Below are positions 50,961 through 63,240 of a stretch of DNA of 64,000 nt, piece by piece; positions within the stretch are counted from its first letter, which is position 1, and the number at the start of each line of letters is the position of its first letter. A program made the position numbers and the translations under genes. A model generated the notes under the pieces. That model had not been told where the DNA came from, ran no database searches, and was given only the letters and a program-made list of their open reading frames with translations. The stretch is taken from positions 1 to 64,000 of the forward strand of contig JASAND010030939.1 of assembly GCA_030248195.1 (NCBI GenBank), given 5' to 3'. This DNA comes from Trissonchulus latispiculum (taxonomy: Eukaryota; Nematoda; Enoplea; Enoplida; Ironidae).

Positions 50961-51297
50961 GTGAGTCCGATATGACATGATTGCTGCTGTTGAACATCAA
51001 CCCGACTGCAACTGACTGTGAATAAGTGCTCATTATTGTGTTAGGTTATGTTGTAAATTATATTGTAGTAACGATTATTGGTACTTTTCAAATTGGCTTT
51101 GCTTTCAAGTTTCAACCACCATACTGAGGTACTTGGACGTTCCTCTATAACAGAACACAGTTTTCCTCTTCTGTTCTTCTTGTGCGATCGATTGTCAGAG
51201 TCCAGCATGATAACAAGGACGGTTGGAAATAATGAGGTATGAAAAGGGAATCACAATGGCCATTTCTATGATTATAATTTCTGTTGTCGGTTTTTAG

Positions 51298-51489
51298 AAT
51301 ACTTATCGGAATGCGGAAAAGCTGCTTCATGCCGCCAATGAACTGGCTGGAATGGGGGAAGCTGCGCCTGAAGAAGTCTATGAGCTGGCCGGTCGTCTAA
51401 AGGATAGAGTTTATGCGTTTGATCGACAAGTTCAGGCCCGTAGAAGAGTTCTAGATTTGGCTGTCCTATTCCACACGCATTATCGCGAA
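51298..51489 (+). CDS. TRIO: TRIO exon 13: spectrin repeat 4 helices B-C
   Basis: tttttag|AATACT to CGCGAA|gtacgg, 64 codons, phase 0. NTYRNAEKLLHAANELAG, then APEEVYELAGRLKDRVYAFD and VLDLAVLFHTHYRE, closely following NTYTNADKLLEAAEQLAQ and LLDMSVSFHTHVKE of TRIO. Confidence 0.96.
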
Positions 51490-51857
51490 GTACGGGTTGT
51501 TTTTGTAGAAGATTTCGACAGCATCATTATAGTTTAACTGCTCAAGTTTCTTCTGCAGTTATTTTTAATTTAGTATTTAAATTTAATTTGGAACTTCTAT
51601 TTGGCTATAATGTACAATTTGTTAAACTATTTATGAATTATTGTTCTATTAATTCCCCTAGAATTTGTCAAACAAATCAAACTTCATTAAATCTCATCTA
51701 AATCTTCGATCTAGTTGTTCCATGTTTTGTACAGTGCCGAGTTTTTCGTGATTTTTGCCTTCGTCCAATAGAAAGTCCATCTATTGCAATAAGGAAGGTG
51801 TGCGATCATTCGTGTTTCTCCATTGGCAGACAACGAATAGCCCGACGATTATTTTAG

Positions 51858-52030
51858 CTTCTGTCTTGGTTTGAAGAAGTTCAAAGGGCAGATGGGGATA
51901 CTCGAATTGTGGGATCGGATCTTCAGTCCTGTGAACGAAAGCTGGAGGAGTGGCATGACCGCACTCAGGCAACGCTTGAGGCGACTGAAACTACCATGAA
52001 CGAAGGCAGGCAACTGATAACAATGATAAG
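51858..52030 (+). CDS. TRIO: TRIO exon 14: spectrin repeat 5 helix A-B
   Basis: attttag|CTTCTG to ATAAG|gtacta, 173 nt, leaving phase 2. LLSWFEEVQRADGDTRIVGS and LEEWHDRTQATLEATETTMN, matching LWTWLEELQKELL and VNVIKEGEDLIQQLRD positions in TRIO. Confidence 0.92.
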
Positions 52031-52863
52031 GTACTACAAATATATAGTGTGCTGAAAATATATTTACCTGCTGAGTATTTCAATGGTAGTTAGTCATTAT
52101 TTGAGCGTGTTTGAAACGCTGTTCATAATGCTAGGAAAATAAGATAAAATAAAAGGTTATATTCAATGTTGTGGTTTTAGTTACTGTTTTAATTACTGTT
52201 CAATTTTGATAAATATATAACTTTCTTCCTTCATTCTTCATAAAAGTTGTTTTATGAATGTTTAGTTTCCATTTTTGAATTTTTTTAAAATTTGCTATTT
52301 AAGGTGTAGTCTCTGTGAGACTCAGCTAAGTTCTTAATTATTGTATTTGCCCTATGTTTGTTCCACTCACTAAATATCATTCCCTGTAACTTTGCTAACT
52401 TCAGTCTACTTTAATGTGGGTGCGAGTGTTCTTAAGGTCTGGCTTTTTCCTGGCAAAAATTTCCTAGAGAGGTGCCCCCTGGTTTTCAGGGGGCATAAAT
52501 TTCGGGGGGATTTTTTAAAATTGTTTAAAATAATATTTTTTCTGCTGAGCTAAAAATCTTGCAAATTTTAACCTAATATAAAGCTTAAATAGCTAAAAAA
52601 GGCCTAAATGTCCTTCGATGCCGGAAATTTATAAAATTTACAAAGCAGCACTTTATAAAATTTACCCTCATAACCCTATTTTTAGTGGCACTTCTGGAAA
52701 AAGTCAGAAGGCGGGAAATTGAATCGGCGGTAAAATTATATTAGTAACTGCTTCCTCTGGTTTCACTCTTGTCCTAGTTTAGAAATAGGAATTTAGGACA
52801 TTTTTTGAATCGCTACATACATGGTGTACATTCTCCTTTCCCCTGCATTTTGTTGCTTTTAAG

Positions 52864-53062
52864 GCAATCAATTTATGGGTCCTCTCCCGAATCGACAAGC
52901 TCTGGCGATAATGGCGAAATTGGTGAGAATTATCGTTGCCTACAGGAAATGCTGACTGAAATTGAAAGACGTCAAGAGAAACTGAAGGATGCTTGGGATA
53001 AACAACACATTCAGCTTAATTTGGCAATTCAATCTCGCCTTTTTTCTCAGGACTGTCACATG
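52864..53062 (+). CDS. TRIO: TRIO exon 15: spectrin repeat 5 helix C
   Basis: tttaag|GCAATC to CACATG|gtatgt; the first base completes an Arg codon, and the exon leaves in phase 0. A Ser-rich linker (SSPESTSSGDNGE) precedes YRCLQEMLTEIERRQEKLKD and IQLNLAIQSRLFSQDCHM, equivalent to the TRIO ELFQERKIKLELFLQLRIFERDA segment. Last TRIO exon recognised in the window. Confidence 0.93.
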
Positions 53063-53229
53063 GTATGTGCTATTGTTTTTAACTTGTCTATTCATTTCAA
53101 CGTGCATTATTTGTGTTATATTGTAAACGAGAAAGGTTTTCCGTTTGTGATTGCTTTAGAAAGGTTTTCCTTCATGGTTTATGAGCATTTAACATTGCTA
53201 ATAGCAAAATGTTACATTTGGTACCCCAG

Positions 53230-53600
53230 TATCTGGCTGATTCCTTGGCGATTTTTATGGCTGGGTCATGGGAGGCCCCATCGATGGGGGAGCTCACCCA
53301 AAATAGGGGCATATTTTTAGAATTTTTTCGAATTTTTGTGGGCTTTTGTATAAACTGCTTAAATCTCTAAAAATGACAAATTTTAGGTGTTTTTAAGCTA
53401 GAATAGCGAAACTTTTGTTGAAAATCAGGCGAAGTCGTAAACTTTTTTGAAAATTTAGGGTAAAAATGGTAAAATTTGGTAATTTTTGGGATTATGGGGG
53501 GAGGTCGAAATTTATGGGGCTTTTCATGGGCAGGGGCTCCTCGAAAGGGGGGAGGTCGCCGAATGGGGGGCGCACCTCTCACCCCCCCCAACTAGGGATA
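53230..53600. repeat. Poly-G-type repeat fragment in the TRIO intron
   Basis: Two complementary poly-G-associated blocks: ccatcgatgggggagctcaccc on the left and gggggg(c)gcacctctcaccccccc on the right, around AT-rich tttttggggcttttgtat-like sequence. Resembles the poly-G family of 15-19 kb. No gene. Confidence 0.45.
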
Positions 53601-54494
53601 AGCCAGGTATTAGAATTTTAATTTAGATCCTTAGCCATTTTTAATTAGTTTTGAATTTAAAGTGTTCGTAAAGTGCGATTTTGAGCCAACATATTTTATT
53701 TTCGTCAATAAACAATTGTAGTGAATTTGTTGGGATTGGGACTTTGCTGAGTTTCACATTCACTGATTTATACTGAAGACTTTTTATACAGCGAACTTTT
53801 GTATTATGAAATAATATTTATATCATCTAAAAGAGTAGAAAAATTGCTACAAAGTTGTCGAATTAGTTCTTAGTTGCATTAAACTAATTAAAATTATAAT
53901 GAATTATAAAAATAACCAATGACTTACCAACCGTAAGCCTTAGGCTATCGGGCCAATCAGCGAGCAGACAAACGCTTATATGAAAGCGTGTATTTAGTGC
54001 ACCACCCTCCGGAAGTTACGGGGGGGTCTCGAGTTAATGAACCGAGCATGCCTCTCATGCTTAGTACATATTATAGTAGTATAAGAGTGTCTTACTCTTA
54101 TCTATTATGTACTCTTGGTTGTACAGTACTTTACGCTATGGAGATTAGGCAGTTGCACCTTTAACCTGTAACCTGTTTCCTTTTTTCGCTATGTGCCACA
54201 CCCCAGTCGCTTTCGCCTGCAGGGGTAGTGCCGGACCTAATTTTATGGTTTCAAAATAGGCAGAGGGAAGAAGATATGGCACTGAATAATTGCTTTCTGC
54301 AATTACCCGAGGGAGGGCGTGAGTGTGGGGGGGGGTGGGATTGAGGGGGTGGGGAATTTGGGGGGCCTGGAAGATATGGGATGATTAAATAGTGAAAGCC
54401 ACCGGGGTTAGTAGAAATGGGGGGGGGGGGTGGGAGGAGTTTTCCACTGGGGTGGGGGTGGTGTAAGAAGGTAGGAAAAAAGGGTGGGGGGGGG
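53601..54494. other. Intronic sequence with a MITE remnant
   Basis: About 54070-54125 carries the motif acatattatagtagtataagagtgtcttactcttatc and tattatgtactcttg, a remnant of the 40700/49145 MITE family. Several G runs lie at 54310-54500. No exon recognised. Confidence 0.45.
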
Positions 54495-55848
54495 ACTAGT
54501 GGGAAAAATGCCCTAAACGGGCATGCAATGGCTAGAATAGGGAAAGAAGGAAGGGCGGAAAAATGCCAATATATACGTATATATATACTTGACAGTCGCC
54601 GCTGAAAATGATAGAAACTAGGTTCAGCGCCGAATAGGGAATGCAGTCGGCGATGAAAAGGATAGAAACTAGATTCAGCGCCGAATAGGGAATGCAGTCG
54701 GCGCTGAAAATGATAGAAACTAGATTCAGCGCCGAATAGGAAAAGCAGTCGGCGCTGAAAATTATAGAAACTAGATTCAGCGCCGAATAGGAACAGCAGT
54801 CGGCGCTGAAAATTATAGAAACTAGATTCAGCACCGAATAGGGAATGCAGTCGCGTAGCGTGGAACAGGCACTTCCTCCGTCCATCCTATTCGCGTGAAC
54901 TGCTCTGCACTCCCCGAGAACGTGGTATATACTGCGTTTGAAATGAGGCAGGATACAATATCGTTTGTGTAACAAAAAGTTAAAGCAGGAGCTGCTGTGT
55001 TTTGCATAAAGTACATAAAGTACATTGTCTATTAGCATTAGTAGTTCCAACTGGGAATAGTCTGTTACGCATTTGGACTTTTAATAATTTCGCTCTTAAT
55101 AGTAGTCTAAAACAATTAAAAGTGTCATTGATCGTTAAAAATGTTGTGTTGGAAAAGCCGATAAAAGTATGTGCCAAAACGAAATCTTAATCTTGTATAT
55201 ATTATGACACTAAAACGCGATGGCTGCAGATATTCTACTGACGCGAGGCTCAACTAAGTCTAAAAGTAGACAACCCAGGAACAGTTTCAAGTTTCCTGTA
55301 TGAGATAAAATTGTACGAGAAAGCAGGCGCTCATATCAACATATTGTAATTCACGCGCATAAAACCCATTCAAAGTTAATGAGATTACCGTATCGAAGGT
55401 AACATTGTAAGAAAAATTAACCGTTCAGCTGGGTATATCGCAATTCACGCGAATAGGATGGACGGAGGAAGTGCCTGTTCCACGCTACGCGACTGCATTC
55501 CCTATTCGGTGCTGAATCTAGTTTCTATAATTTTCAGCGCCGACTGCTGTTCCTATTCGGCGCTGAATCTAGTTTCTATAATTTTCAGCGCCGACTGCTT
55601 TTCCTATTCGGCGCTGAATCTAGTTTCTATCATTTTCAGCGCCGACTGCATTCCCTATTCGGCGCTGAATCTAGTTTCTATCCTTTTCATCGCCGACTGC
55701 ATTCCCTATTCGGCGCTGAACCTAGTTTCTATCATTTTCAGCGGCGACTGTCAAGTATATATATACGTATATATTGGCATTTTTCCGCCCTTCCTTCTTT
55801 CCCTATTCTAGCCATTGCATGCCCGTTTAGGGCATTTTTCCCACTAGT
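54495..55848. mobile_element. Foldback element with 405-bp inverted repeats
   Basis: Arms 54495-54899 and 55444-55848 are complementary with no difference that I could find, from ACTAGTGGGAAAAATG outward to CACGCGAATAGG inward. A 544-bp unique spacer separates them. Each arm contains about five 51-bp subrepeats (ttcagcgccgaatag...cagtcggcgctgaaaa), which give a misleading 17-residue repeat in translation. The spacer has no gene. Near-identity of the arms implies youth or gene conversion. Confidence 0.85.
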
Positions 55849-56266
55849 TTCTTGCATTTTTCCGCTTTAGCGTTTTTCTTCGAGGGCTTAATAAAATAAA
55901 AAACTGCCATAAAAACGATTTGAAAAAACCAGATAGAAAGTACATATATACGTACGTATAAGCACGTTTAGGGCATTTTTATCATTTCTACGGAGCACTA
56001 TCTCTTTAGATTGGTTTGTGTGTGTGTAAGGATTTATCTGAAGAGAATTAGGTGCGTGGGGTCGGTATATCGGAAAACAGGATGAGGGGGGTCCGAACGC
56101 CCACGGGGGGCATGGTATTTTTTACAGGGGGGCCAGGACACCCCGAAAATGCAAACCCCCCGGATTTTGGGTTTTTAGTTTTGGCTGGGAGATGAAACGC
56201 ATGGGGCTAGAGCACACTCATCCTTGGTTTATATACTTGCAAGTATACTTCAGCCACTGTTTACCG
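55849..56266. other. Spacer with a degenerate start of the following array
   Basis: From about 56065 the sequence (tatcggaaaacaggatgagg, ccgaacgcc) is a decayed unit of the minisatellite that starts at 56267. No gene. Confidence 0.5.
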
Positions 56267-59110
56267 GAGAAGGGGGGGGGGTCGTCGCGCTGCGTGGGGT
56301 ACGGAAAATTTGAAAAAACGCTATTGTTTCTACATCAGAAAACGTTTACAGACGGGTTATCGGAAAAGAGGATGACGGGGGGCCGAACTCCCGCCGGGGG
56401 GGGGGGTCGTCGCGCTGCGTGGGGTTCGGATAATTTGGAAAAACGAAATTGTATCTTCATCAGAAAACGTTTACAGACGGGTTATCGGAAAAGAGGATGA
56501 CGGGGGGCCGAACTCCCACCGGGGGGGGGGGGGTCGTTGCGCTGCGGGGGGTACGGAAAATTTGAAAAAACGCAATTGTTTCTTCATCAGAAAACGTTTA
56601 CAGACGGGTTATCGGAAAAGAGGATGACGGGGGGCCGAACTCCCACCGCCGGGGGGGGGGGTGGTCGTCGCGGTGCGTGGGGTGCGGAAAATTTGAAAAA
56701 ACGCAATTGTTTCTACATCAGAAAACGTTTACATACGGGTTATCGGAAAAGAGGATGACGGGGGGCCGAACTCCCGCCGGGGGGGGGGGGTCGTCGCGGT
56801 GCGTGGGGTACGGAAAATTTGAAAAAACGAATGTCACAGAAAACGTTTACAGACGGGTTATCGGAAAATAGGATGACGGGGGGCGAACTCCCCGGGGGCG
56901 GGGGGTCGTCGCGCTGCGTGGGGTTCGGAAAATTTGAAAAAACGCAATTGTTTCTACATCAGAAAACGTTTACAGACGGGTTATCGGAAAAGAGGATGAC
57001 GGGGGCCGAACTCCCGCCGGGGGGGGGGCTCGTCGCGCTGCGTGGGGTACGGAAAATTTGAAAAAACGCAATTGTTTCTTCATCAGAAAACGTTTACAGA
57101 CGGGTTATCGGAAAAGAGGATGACGGGGGGCCGAACTCCCGCCGGGGGGGGGGGGTCGTCGCGGTGCGTGGGGTACGGAAAATTTGAAAAAACGCAATTG
57201 TTTCTACATCAGAAAACGTTTACAGACGGGTTATCGGAAAAGAGGATGACGGGGGGCCGAACTCCCACCGGGGGGGGGGGGGGTAGTTTGCCTGCGGTGG
57301 GTAAGGAAAATTTGAAAAAACGCAATTGTTTCTACATCAGAAAACGTTTACAGACGGGTTATCGGAAAAGAGGATGACGGGGGGCCGAACTCCCGCCGGG
57401 GGGGGGGGGGGTCGTCGCGCTGCGTGGGGTACGGAAAATTTGAAAAAACGCAATTGTTTCTACATCAGAAAACGTTTACAGCGGGTTATCGGAAAAGATT
57501 ATGACGGGGGGGCGAACTCCCGCAGGGGGGGGGGTCGTCGCGCTGCGTGGGGTACGGAAAATTTGAAAAAACGCTTTTGTTTCTACATCAGAAAACGTTT
57601 ACAGACGGGTTATCGGAAAAGAGGATGACGGGGGGCCGAACTCCCGCCGGGGGGGGGGGGGTCGTCGCGCTGCGTGGGGTACGGATAATTTGGAAAAACG
57701 AAATTGTATCTTCATCAGAAAACGTTTACAGACGGGTTATCGGAAAAGAGAATGACGGGGGGCCGATCTCCCACCGGGGGGGGGGTCGTTGCGCTGCGTG
57801 GGGTACGGAAAATTTGAAAAAACGCAATTGTTTCTTCATCAGAAAACGTTTACAGACGGGTTATCGGAAAAGAGGATGACGGGGGGGCCGAACTCCCACC
57901 GGGGGGGGGGGGGGGGTCGTCGCGGTGCGGGGGGTGCGGAAAATTTGAAAAAAACGCAATTGTTTCTACATCAGAAAACGTTTACAGCGGGTTATAGGAA
58001 AAGATTATGATGGGGGGGGGGCAAACTCCCGCCGGGTGGGGGGGGTCGTCGCACGTTTACAGACGGGTTATCGGAAAAGAGGATGACGGGGGGGCGAACT
58101 CCCACCGGGGGGGGGTCGTCGCGCTGCGTGGGACACGGAAAACTTGAAAAAACGCTATTGTTTCTACATCAGAAAACGTTTACAGACGGGTTATCGGAAA
58201 AGAGGATGACGGGGGGCCGAACTCCCACCGGGGGGGGGGGGGTCGTTGCGCTGCGTGGGGTACGGAAAATTTGAAAAAACGCTATTGTTTCTACATCAGA
58301 AAACGTTTACAGACGGGTTATCGGAAAAGAGGATGACGGGGGGCCGAACTCCCACCGGGGGGGGGGGGTCGTTGCGCTGCGTGGGGTACGGAAAATTTGA
58401 AAAAACGCAATTGTTTCTTCATCAGAAAACGTTTACAGACGGGTTATCGGAAAAGAGGATGACGGGGGGCCGAACTCCCCCCCGGGGGGGGGGGGGGCGG
58501 TCGTCGCGGTGCGTGGGGTGCGGAAAATGTGAAAAAACGCAATTGTTTCTACATCAGAAAACGTTTACATACGGGTTATCGGAAAAGAGGATGAGGGGGG
58601 GCCGAACTCCCGCCGGGGGGGGGGGGGGTCGTCGCGGTGCGTGGGGTACGGAAAATTTGAAAAAACGCAATTGTTTCTACATCAGAAAACGTTTACAGAC
58701 GGGTTATCGGAAAAGAGGATGACGGGGGGGCCCAACTCCCATGGGGGGGGGGGTCGTCGCGCTGCGTGGGGTACGGAAAATTTGAAAAAACGCTATTGTT
58801 TCTACATCAGAAAACGTTTACAGACGGGTTATCGGAAAAGAGGATGACGGGGGGGCCGAACTCCCACCGGGGGGGGGTCGTTGCGCTGCGTGGGGTACGG
58901 AGAATTTGAAAAAACACAATTTTTGTACATCAAAAAACGTTTACAGACGGGTTATCGGAAAAGAGGATGACGGGGGGGGGCGAACTCCCGCCGGGGGGGG
59001 GGTCGTCGCGCTGCGTGGGATACGGATAATTTGGAAAAACGAAATTGTTTCTACATCAGAAAACGTTTACAGCGGGTTATCGGAAGAGATTATGACGGGG
59101 ACGGGGGGGG
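56267..59110 (+). repeat. ~126-bp poly-G-rich minisatellite, about 23 units
   Basis: Each unit is G(8-16), tcgtcgcgctgcgtgggg, tacggaaaatttgaaaaaac, gcaattgtttctacatcaga, aaacgtttacagacgggtta, tcggaaaagaggatgacggg, gggccgaactcccgccgg. Unit length varies mostly by the G run; one unit near 58030 is truncated. The long plus-strand frames (for example 57042-57377, 58246-58722) are open only because the unit lacks stops. There is no evidence of translation. Confidence 0.93.
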
Positions 59111-60490
59111 GACGGGATTTTAAACAATCGATTTTTGACCAGTCCGGACCCTGGTCAGGGCGCCACAGCTGGCTAGGGACACTTTAGAGGGGTCCTCCAA
59201 TGAGAAAAAATGTTCGCCTGACCAAGAACTGTCATTTAATACCAAACTTGGAAATTTTTTAAAATATCGATTTTTGACCATTTTGGACCGGTTCGGGCCC
59301 TGGTCAGGGCGCCACAGGTCACTGGGGCCACTTTGGAGGGGTCCTCCAATGACAAAAATGTTCGCCTGACCAAGGGCTGTCATTTAATACCAAACTTGGA
59401 AATTTTTTAAAATATCGATTTTTTGACCAGTCCGGACCCTGGCCAGGGCGCCACAGGCCGCTGGGACCACTTTGGAGGGGTCCTCCAATGAGAAAAAATG
59501 TTCCCCTCACCAAGGGCTTTCATTTGATACCAAAGTTGGAAATTTTTTAAAAAATCGATTTTTGACCAGTCCGGACCCTGGTCAGGGCGCCACAGCTGGC
59601 TAGGGACACTTTAGAGGGGTCCTCCAATGACAAAAAATGTTCGCCTCACCAAGGGCTTTCATTTGATACCAAACTTGGCCACTTTTAGATAAATCGATTT
59701 TTGACCATTTTGGACCGGTTCGGACCCTGGTCAGGGCGCCACAGGCCACTGGGGCCACTTTGGAGGGGTCCTCCAATGAGAAAAAATGTTCGCCTGACCA
59801 AGGGCTGTCATTTAATACCAAACTTGGAAATTTTTTAAAATATCGATTTTTGACCAGTCCGGACCCTGGCCAGGGCGCCACAGGCCGCTGGGACCACTTT
59901 GGAGGGGTCCTCCAATGAGAAAAAATGTTCCCCTCACCAAGGGCTTTCATTTGATACCAAACATGGCCACTTTTGGAAAAATCGATTTTTGGCCATTTTG
60001 GACCGGTCCGGACCCTGGTCAGGGCGCCACAGGCCGCTGGGGCCACTTTGGAGGGGTCCTCCAATGACAAAAAATGTTCGCCTCACCAAGGGCTTTCATT
60101 TGATACCAAACATGGCCACTTTTGGAAAAATCGATTTTTGGCCATTTTGGACCGGTCCGGACCCTGGTCAGGGCGCCACAGGCCGCTGGGGCCACTTTGG
60201 AGGGGTCCTCCAATGACAAAAAATGTTCGCCTCACCAAGGGCTTTCATTTGATACCAAACATGGCCACTTTTGGAAAAATCGATTTTTGGCCATTTTGGA
60301 CCGGTCCGGACCCTGGTCAGGGCGCCACAGGCCGCTGGGGCCACTTTGGAGGGGTCCTCCAATGACAAAAAATGTTCGCCTCACCAAGGGCTTTCATTTG
60401 ATACCAAACTTGGCCACTTTTGGAAAAATCGATTTTTGGCCATTTTGGGCATGGTCCACGGTCCGGACCTCTGGCCAGGGCGCCACAGGG
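59111..60490 (-). repeat. 140-149-bp satellite, about ten units (inverted relative to 27.4-28.0 kb)
   Basis: The phrase gggcgccacag recurs at about 59159, 59309, 59449, 59587, 59736, 59876, 60024, 60173, 60322 and 60480. Units share tttcatttgataccaaac, gaggggtcctccaatgac and atcgatttttggccatttt. The minus-strand version (tttggtatcaaatgaaagcc) identifies it as the family at 27430-27960. The right-hand units (59880-60470) are nearly identical and the left-hand ones alternate 140 and 149 bp. Confidence 0.92.
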
Positions 60491-60593
60491 GTCCGGGCGA
60501 AACCTACTATAGTCTATGCTGTAGTGCCCCCGCACCCCACCCCAAACCCCAAATAAGAGAGACCTGCTCACTGTAGATATCTGTGTAGAAGAG

Positions 60594-60812
60594 GTTAAAG
60601 TTGGAGTTGCGTCACGGTAGGGCCCACCACCATCAGGGTACCCCCCAGCCACATGGATAGGTCCTACAGCGAAACTAATGGGCCCTTTAGATTCACCATA
60701 TAGGGGTTCCTATTCGAATACGAAACCTCAGCCCAACAGCTCTTATGTATAGGGCTGCCTACTCCGTAGGCCCAGACCCCCCCTTTTACACGTTAACTAG
60801 TGACCCCCGGCC
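60594..60812 (+). repeat. Left copy of a ~220-bp inverted pair with 63779-64000
   Basis: Landmarks accatcagggtacc, gtttcgtattcgaatag (in complement) and gttcctattcgaatacgaaa, ctactccgtaggcccagac, ttacacgttaactagtgacc. The complement occurs at the window's right edge. The pair may be the termini of a ~3.4-kb composite element or two independent copies. Confidence 0.7.
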
Positions 60813-61326
60813 AGAAAACTACAGGGGACAGATCCAAAATTCATATACCCCATGGCAATCTAGACCATGGGGCCATGCTCCTCGGCGAACCTCAGACCCA
60901 TCGGCCTGCCCCAGTTCAAGTTTACTTGAACAGAAGGATTGACCATTTTTGAAAAAAACTATCTTCGAAAAAATCGAAATCCTGCTATGTACACAGACCT
61001 ATGGGGGGGCCCTACCTACTCCATACTCATTTCCCCAAAAATGGGGAAAAAGTTGTTCAAAAAAAACCCCATATGGTATAGGAAATCTCAGACCTCCGAC
61101 CCCTAGGGGGGGGGGGGGGAAATGGAGAGAAAGTCGTGCATTGAAAAATTGAATCTGTCATATCTCAAAAACGGCTCGGCCAATTTTGCTCAAATTTGCA
61201 CAGCATGTACCCCTCGTGAAGGGGTTTCTACTGGTACAATATGAAGGCTCTACCTCAACTCCTCCGCCGGCAACAGGGAAAACTATTTTCCAAGAGGCGC
61301 AATACGCCTTTTTTTCCCTATTCTAG

Positions 61327-61896
61327 GTAGTGCGCTGACGCGCACTACCTAAACCGCCTAGGCGTCCGCTTTCACGCGATGTATGTGTGATTTCAAAATT
61401 TGAAAGTAGATTTTTTCGAAAAATACCACTTTTTGCCCCAAAATTTCGACATAGCGAGTCTAGCAAAAGTGAGTAAAAATTACATAATCATAAAGTTCAA
61501 TCTTAGCTGATTCCAACGATATAAAGTTTTTGTGGCTGCGACTTACACTGCGTCCGCAATGAATTTTGAAACAATTTCCCTTTTTCAGCTGGTTTTTGCT
61601 AGTTTACAGTGGTTCAGACAAATCAAGGCGGCAACATCAAAGGGAGCCAAAAACCAGCTGAAAAAGGGAAATTGTTTAAAAATTCATTGCGGACGCAATG
61701 TAAGTCGTAGCCACAAAAACTTTATATCGTTGGATTCAGCTTAGATTGAACTTTATGATTATGTAATTTTTACTCTCTTTTGCTAGACTCGCTATGTCCA
61801 AATTTCGGGTCAAAAAGTGGTATTTTTCGAAAAGATCGACTTTCAAATTTTGAAATCTCACATATATCGCGTGAAAGCGGACGCCTAGGCGGTCCT
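61327..61896. mobile_element. Foldback element with ~250-bp imperfect inverted repeats
   Basis: The left arm (about 61340-61592) and right arm (about 61648-61896) match in complement: cctaggcgtccgctttcacgcg, gcgagtctagcaaaag, gcgtccgcaatgaattt, ttccctttttcagctggttttt. The centre is about 55 bases. A GCGC hairpin (gtagtgcgctgacgcgcactac) sits at the left end. Frames across it are not coding. Confidence 0.75.
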
Positions 61897-62217
61897 GAAA
61901 ATCTAATCGAATTTTTCCGTTGAGCGAGTCGCGAGTAATAACCAGTCAAAGTCGAAAAAGCGGCAAAGATCAAAGGATTTTGAATATCTAAAAAATTGAA
62001 TAACTCACGCAATTTTCAGCCAAAAAAGTTGAAATTTGGTGTGTAGCACTTTCATACAAGGGCAAAATTTTCCTGAAAAAATCGCGGCAGTACCATTTAC
62101 CAATCCTTCTGTACATAGAAAAGCGGCGCCCTTTGAAATCGCACGGGAAATTTCAAGAAAATTTTTTCACGAAAAGAAAGATCTCATCAGTCCGGTTCAG
62201 AAAATATATATGTCGCA

Positions 62218-62405
62218 GTCTAAAAGCATTTTCCGTCTAATTGCAATTAGACGGAGAATTTCAGTCTAATTGCAATTGGGCTAGTCTAATAGCATGAGAC
62301 TGAGCGAAATGCTGTTAGACTGAAAATTTTCAGTCTAATTGCAATTAGACGTACTATTGTTCGTCTAATTGCAATTGGGCGAACAGTGCCTCGCCTAATT
62401 GCATT
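62218..62405. repeat. Cluster of AATTGCAATT palindromes
   Basis: The sequence (g)tctaattgcaattagac or close variants occurs five to six times within 190 bases, alternating with ttcag and gaacag. Another single copy (gcaattagacgg) is at about 63222. Likely a small palindromic minisatellite or nested mini-foldbacks. Confidence 0.65.
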
Positions 62406-63240
62406 TTGATATAAACTGTAAGGTTTAATGTATAAGAACAGCGCTTCATTGTAATTGTATACGGAGAAAGGCACAGAAAGTCGAAAATATATTTTAAGAA
62501 TAGCTTTAAAAACATAGTAGAAATACTTTTCGTTTAGATATTGAAAACTTGAAGACACTATAATATAAACTATATACACACATCTATAGCAAGGTTAACA
62601 AAAAAATCACCCGAAATTTTAACAAAAAAATCACCCCACCCTGACTCACAGGAAAGTCGCAGAGGCCCAATTTTTTGCGTGGTGATAGCCACACATCTCG
62701 ACATTACAGCCTGTGAGTTTGAGCCCCTAGTCCCTCTCCATGCGTTCATGGCACTTTTTTGGATTGCAAGCATTGATCACTGGGAAGGAAATAATTTTAA
62801 CAAGAAAATTCATTTTTATTGCATAAAAGGTTTTGGTTTCGTGGGGGTTTGTGTGTAGAATTTGTGAATTATATGCTGTTACTGAACCTATTTTTTACTT
62901 TGAGGATTTCTATGCAATAATAATGTACGTGTAATTGCAAAAATATTGCAAAAACTTGAGATCCAAATAATAGTTCTACTGGTCAAAATTTGAAAATTTT
63001 AAGCTTTGGAAGTCTTCAACTTCTAATAAATTGTAGATAATTTCTACTATGTTTTCAAAATCCTTTAAAGTCTTCAAGTTTTCAATTTCTAAACGAAAAG
63101 TATTTCTAGTATGTCGCCAAAGCTATTCTTAATGACGTAATATCTTTTTTCTACTTTCTATGCCCTTCTCCGTATACAATTGCAGTGAAGCGCTCTAAAC
63201 AAAACATTTTATATCAAAAATGCAATTAGACGGGCATTCC
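62395..63240. repeat. Inverted pair: 62395-62565 and 63050-63235
   Basis: The left block (gcattttgatataaa, gtatacggagaaaggca, gaatagctttaaaaac, agaaatacttttcgtttaga, ttgaaaacttgaagac) returns in complement on the right. The interval between includes a low-copy stretch with a tRNA-like TTTGAGCCCC motif near 62728. No gene is seen. Confidence 0.65.

Noticed and set aside
54532..55811. Paired 117- and 172-codon frames with 17-residue repeats
   Set aside because: They are the two arms of the foldback read on opposite strands; periodicity comes from the 51-bp subrepeat.
56192..58847. Series of 65-158-codon plus-strand frames with repeated FEKTQLFLHQKTFTDGLSEK
   Set aside because: They follow the minisatellite unit exactly, shift frame with G-run length and show no start context or conservation by codon position. 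They are treated as repeat artefacts.
59120..60576. Overlapping frames on both strands (66-156 codons)
   Set aside because: Produced by the 140-149-bp satellite. The same peptides recur with the unit on both strands.
62660..62750. Possible plus-strand tRNA or SINE head with a TTTGAGCCCC B-box-like motif
   Set aside because: The A-box-like part is weak, the B box deviates from GGTTCGANNCC, and no cloverleaf folds. Too little to call.
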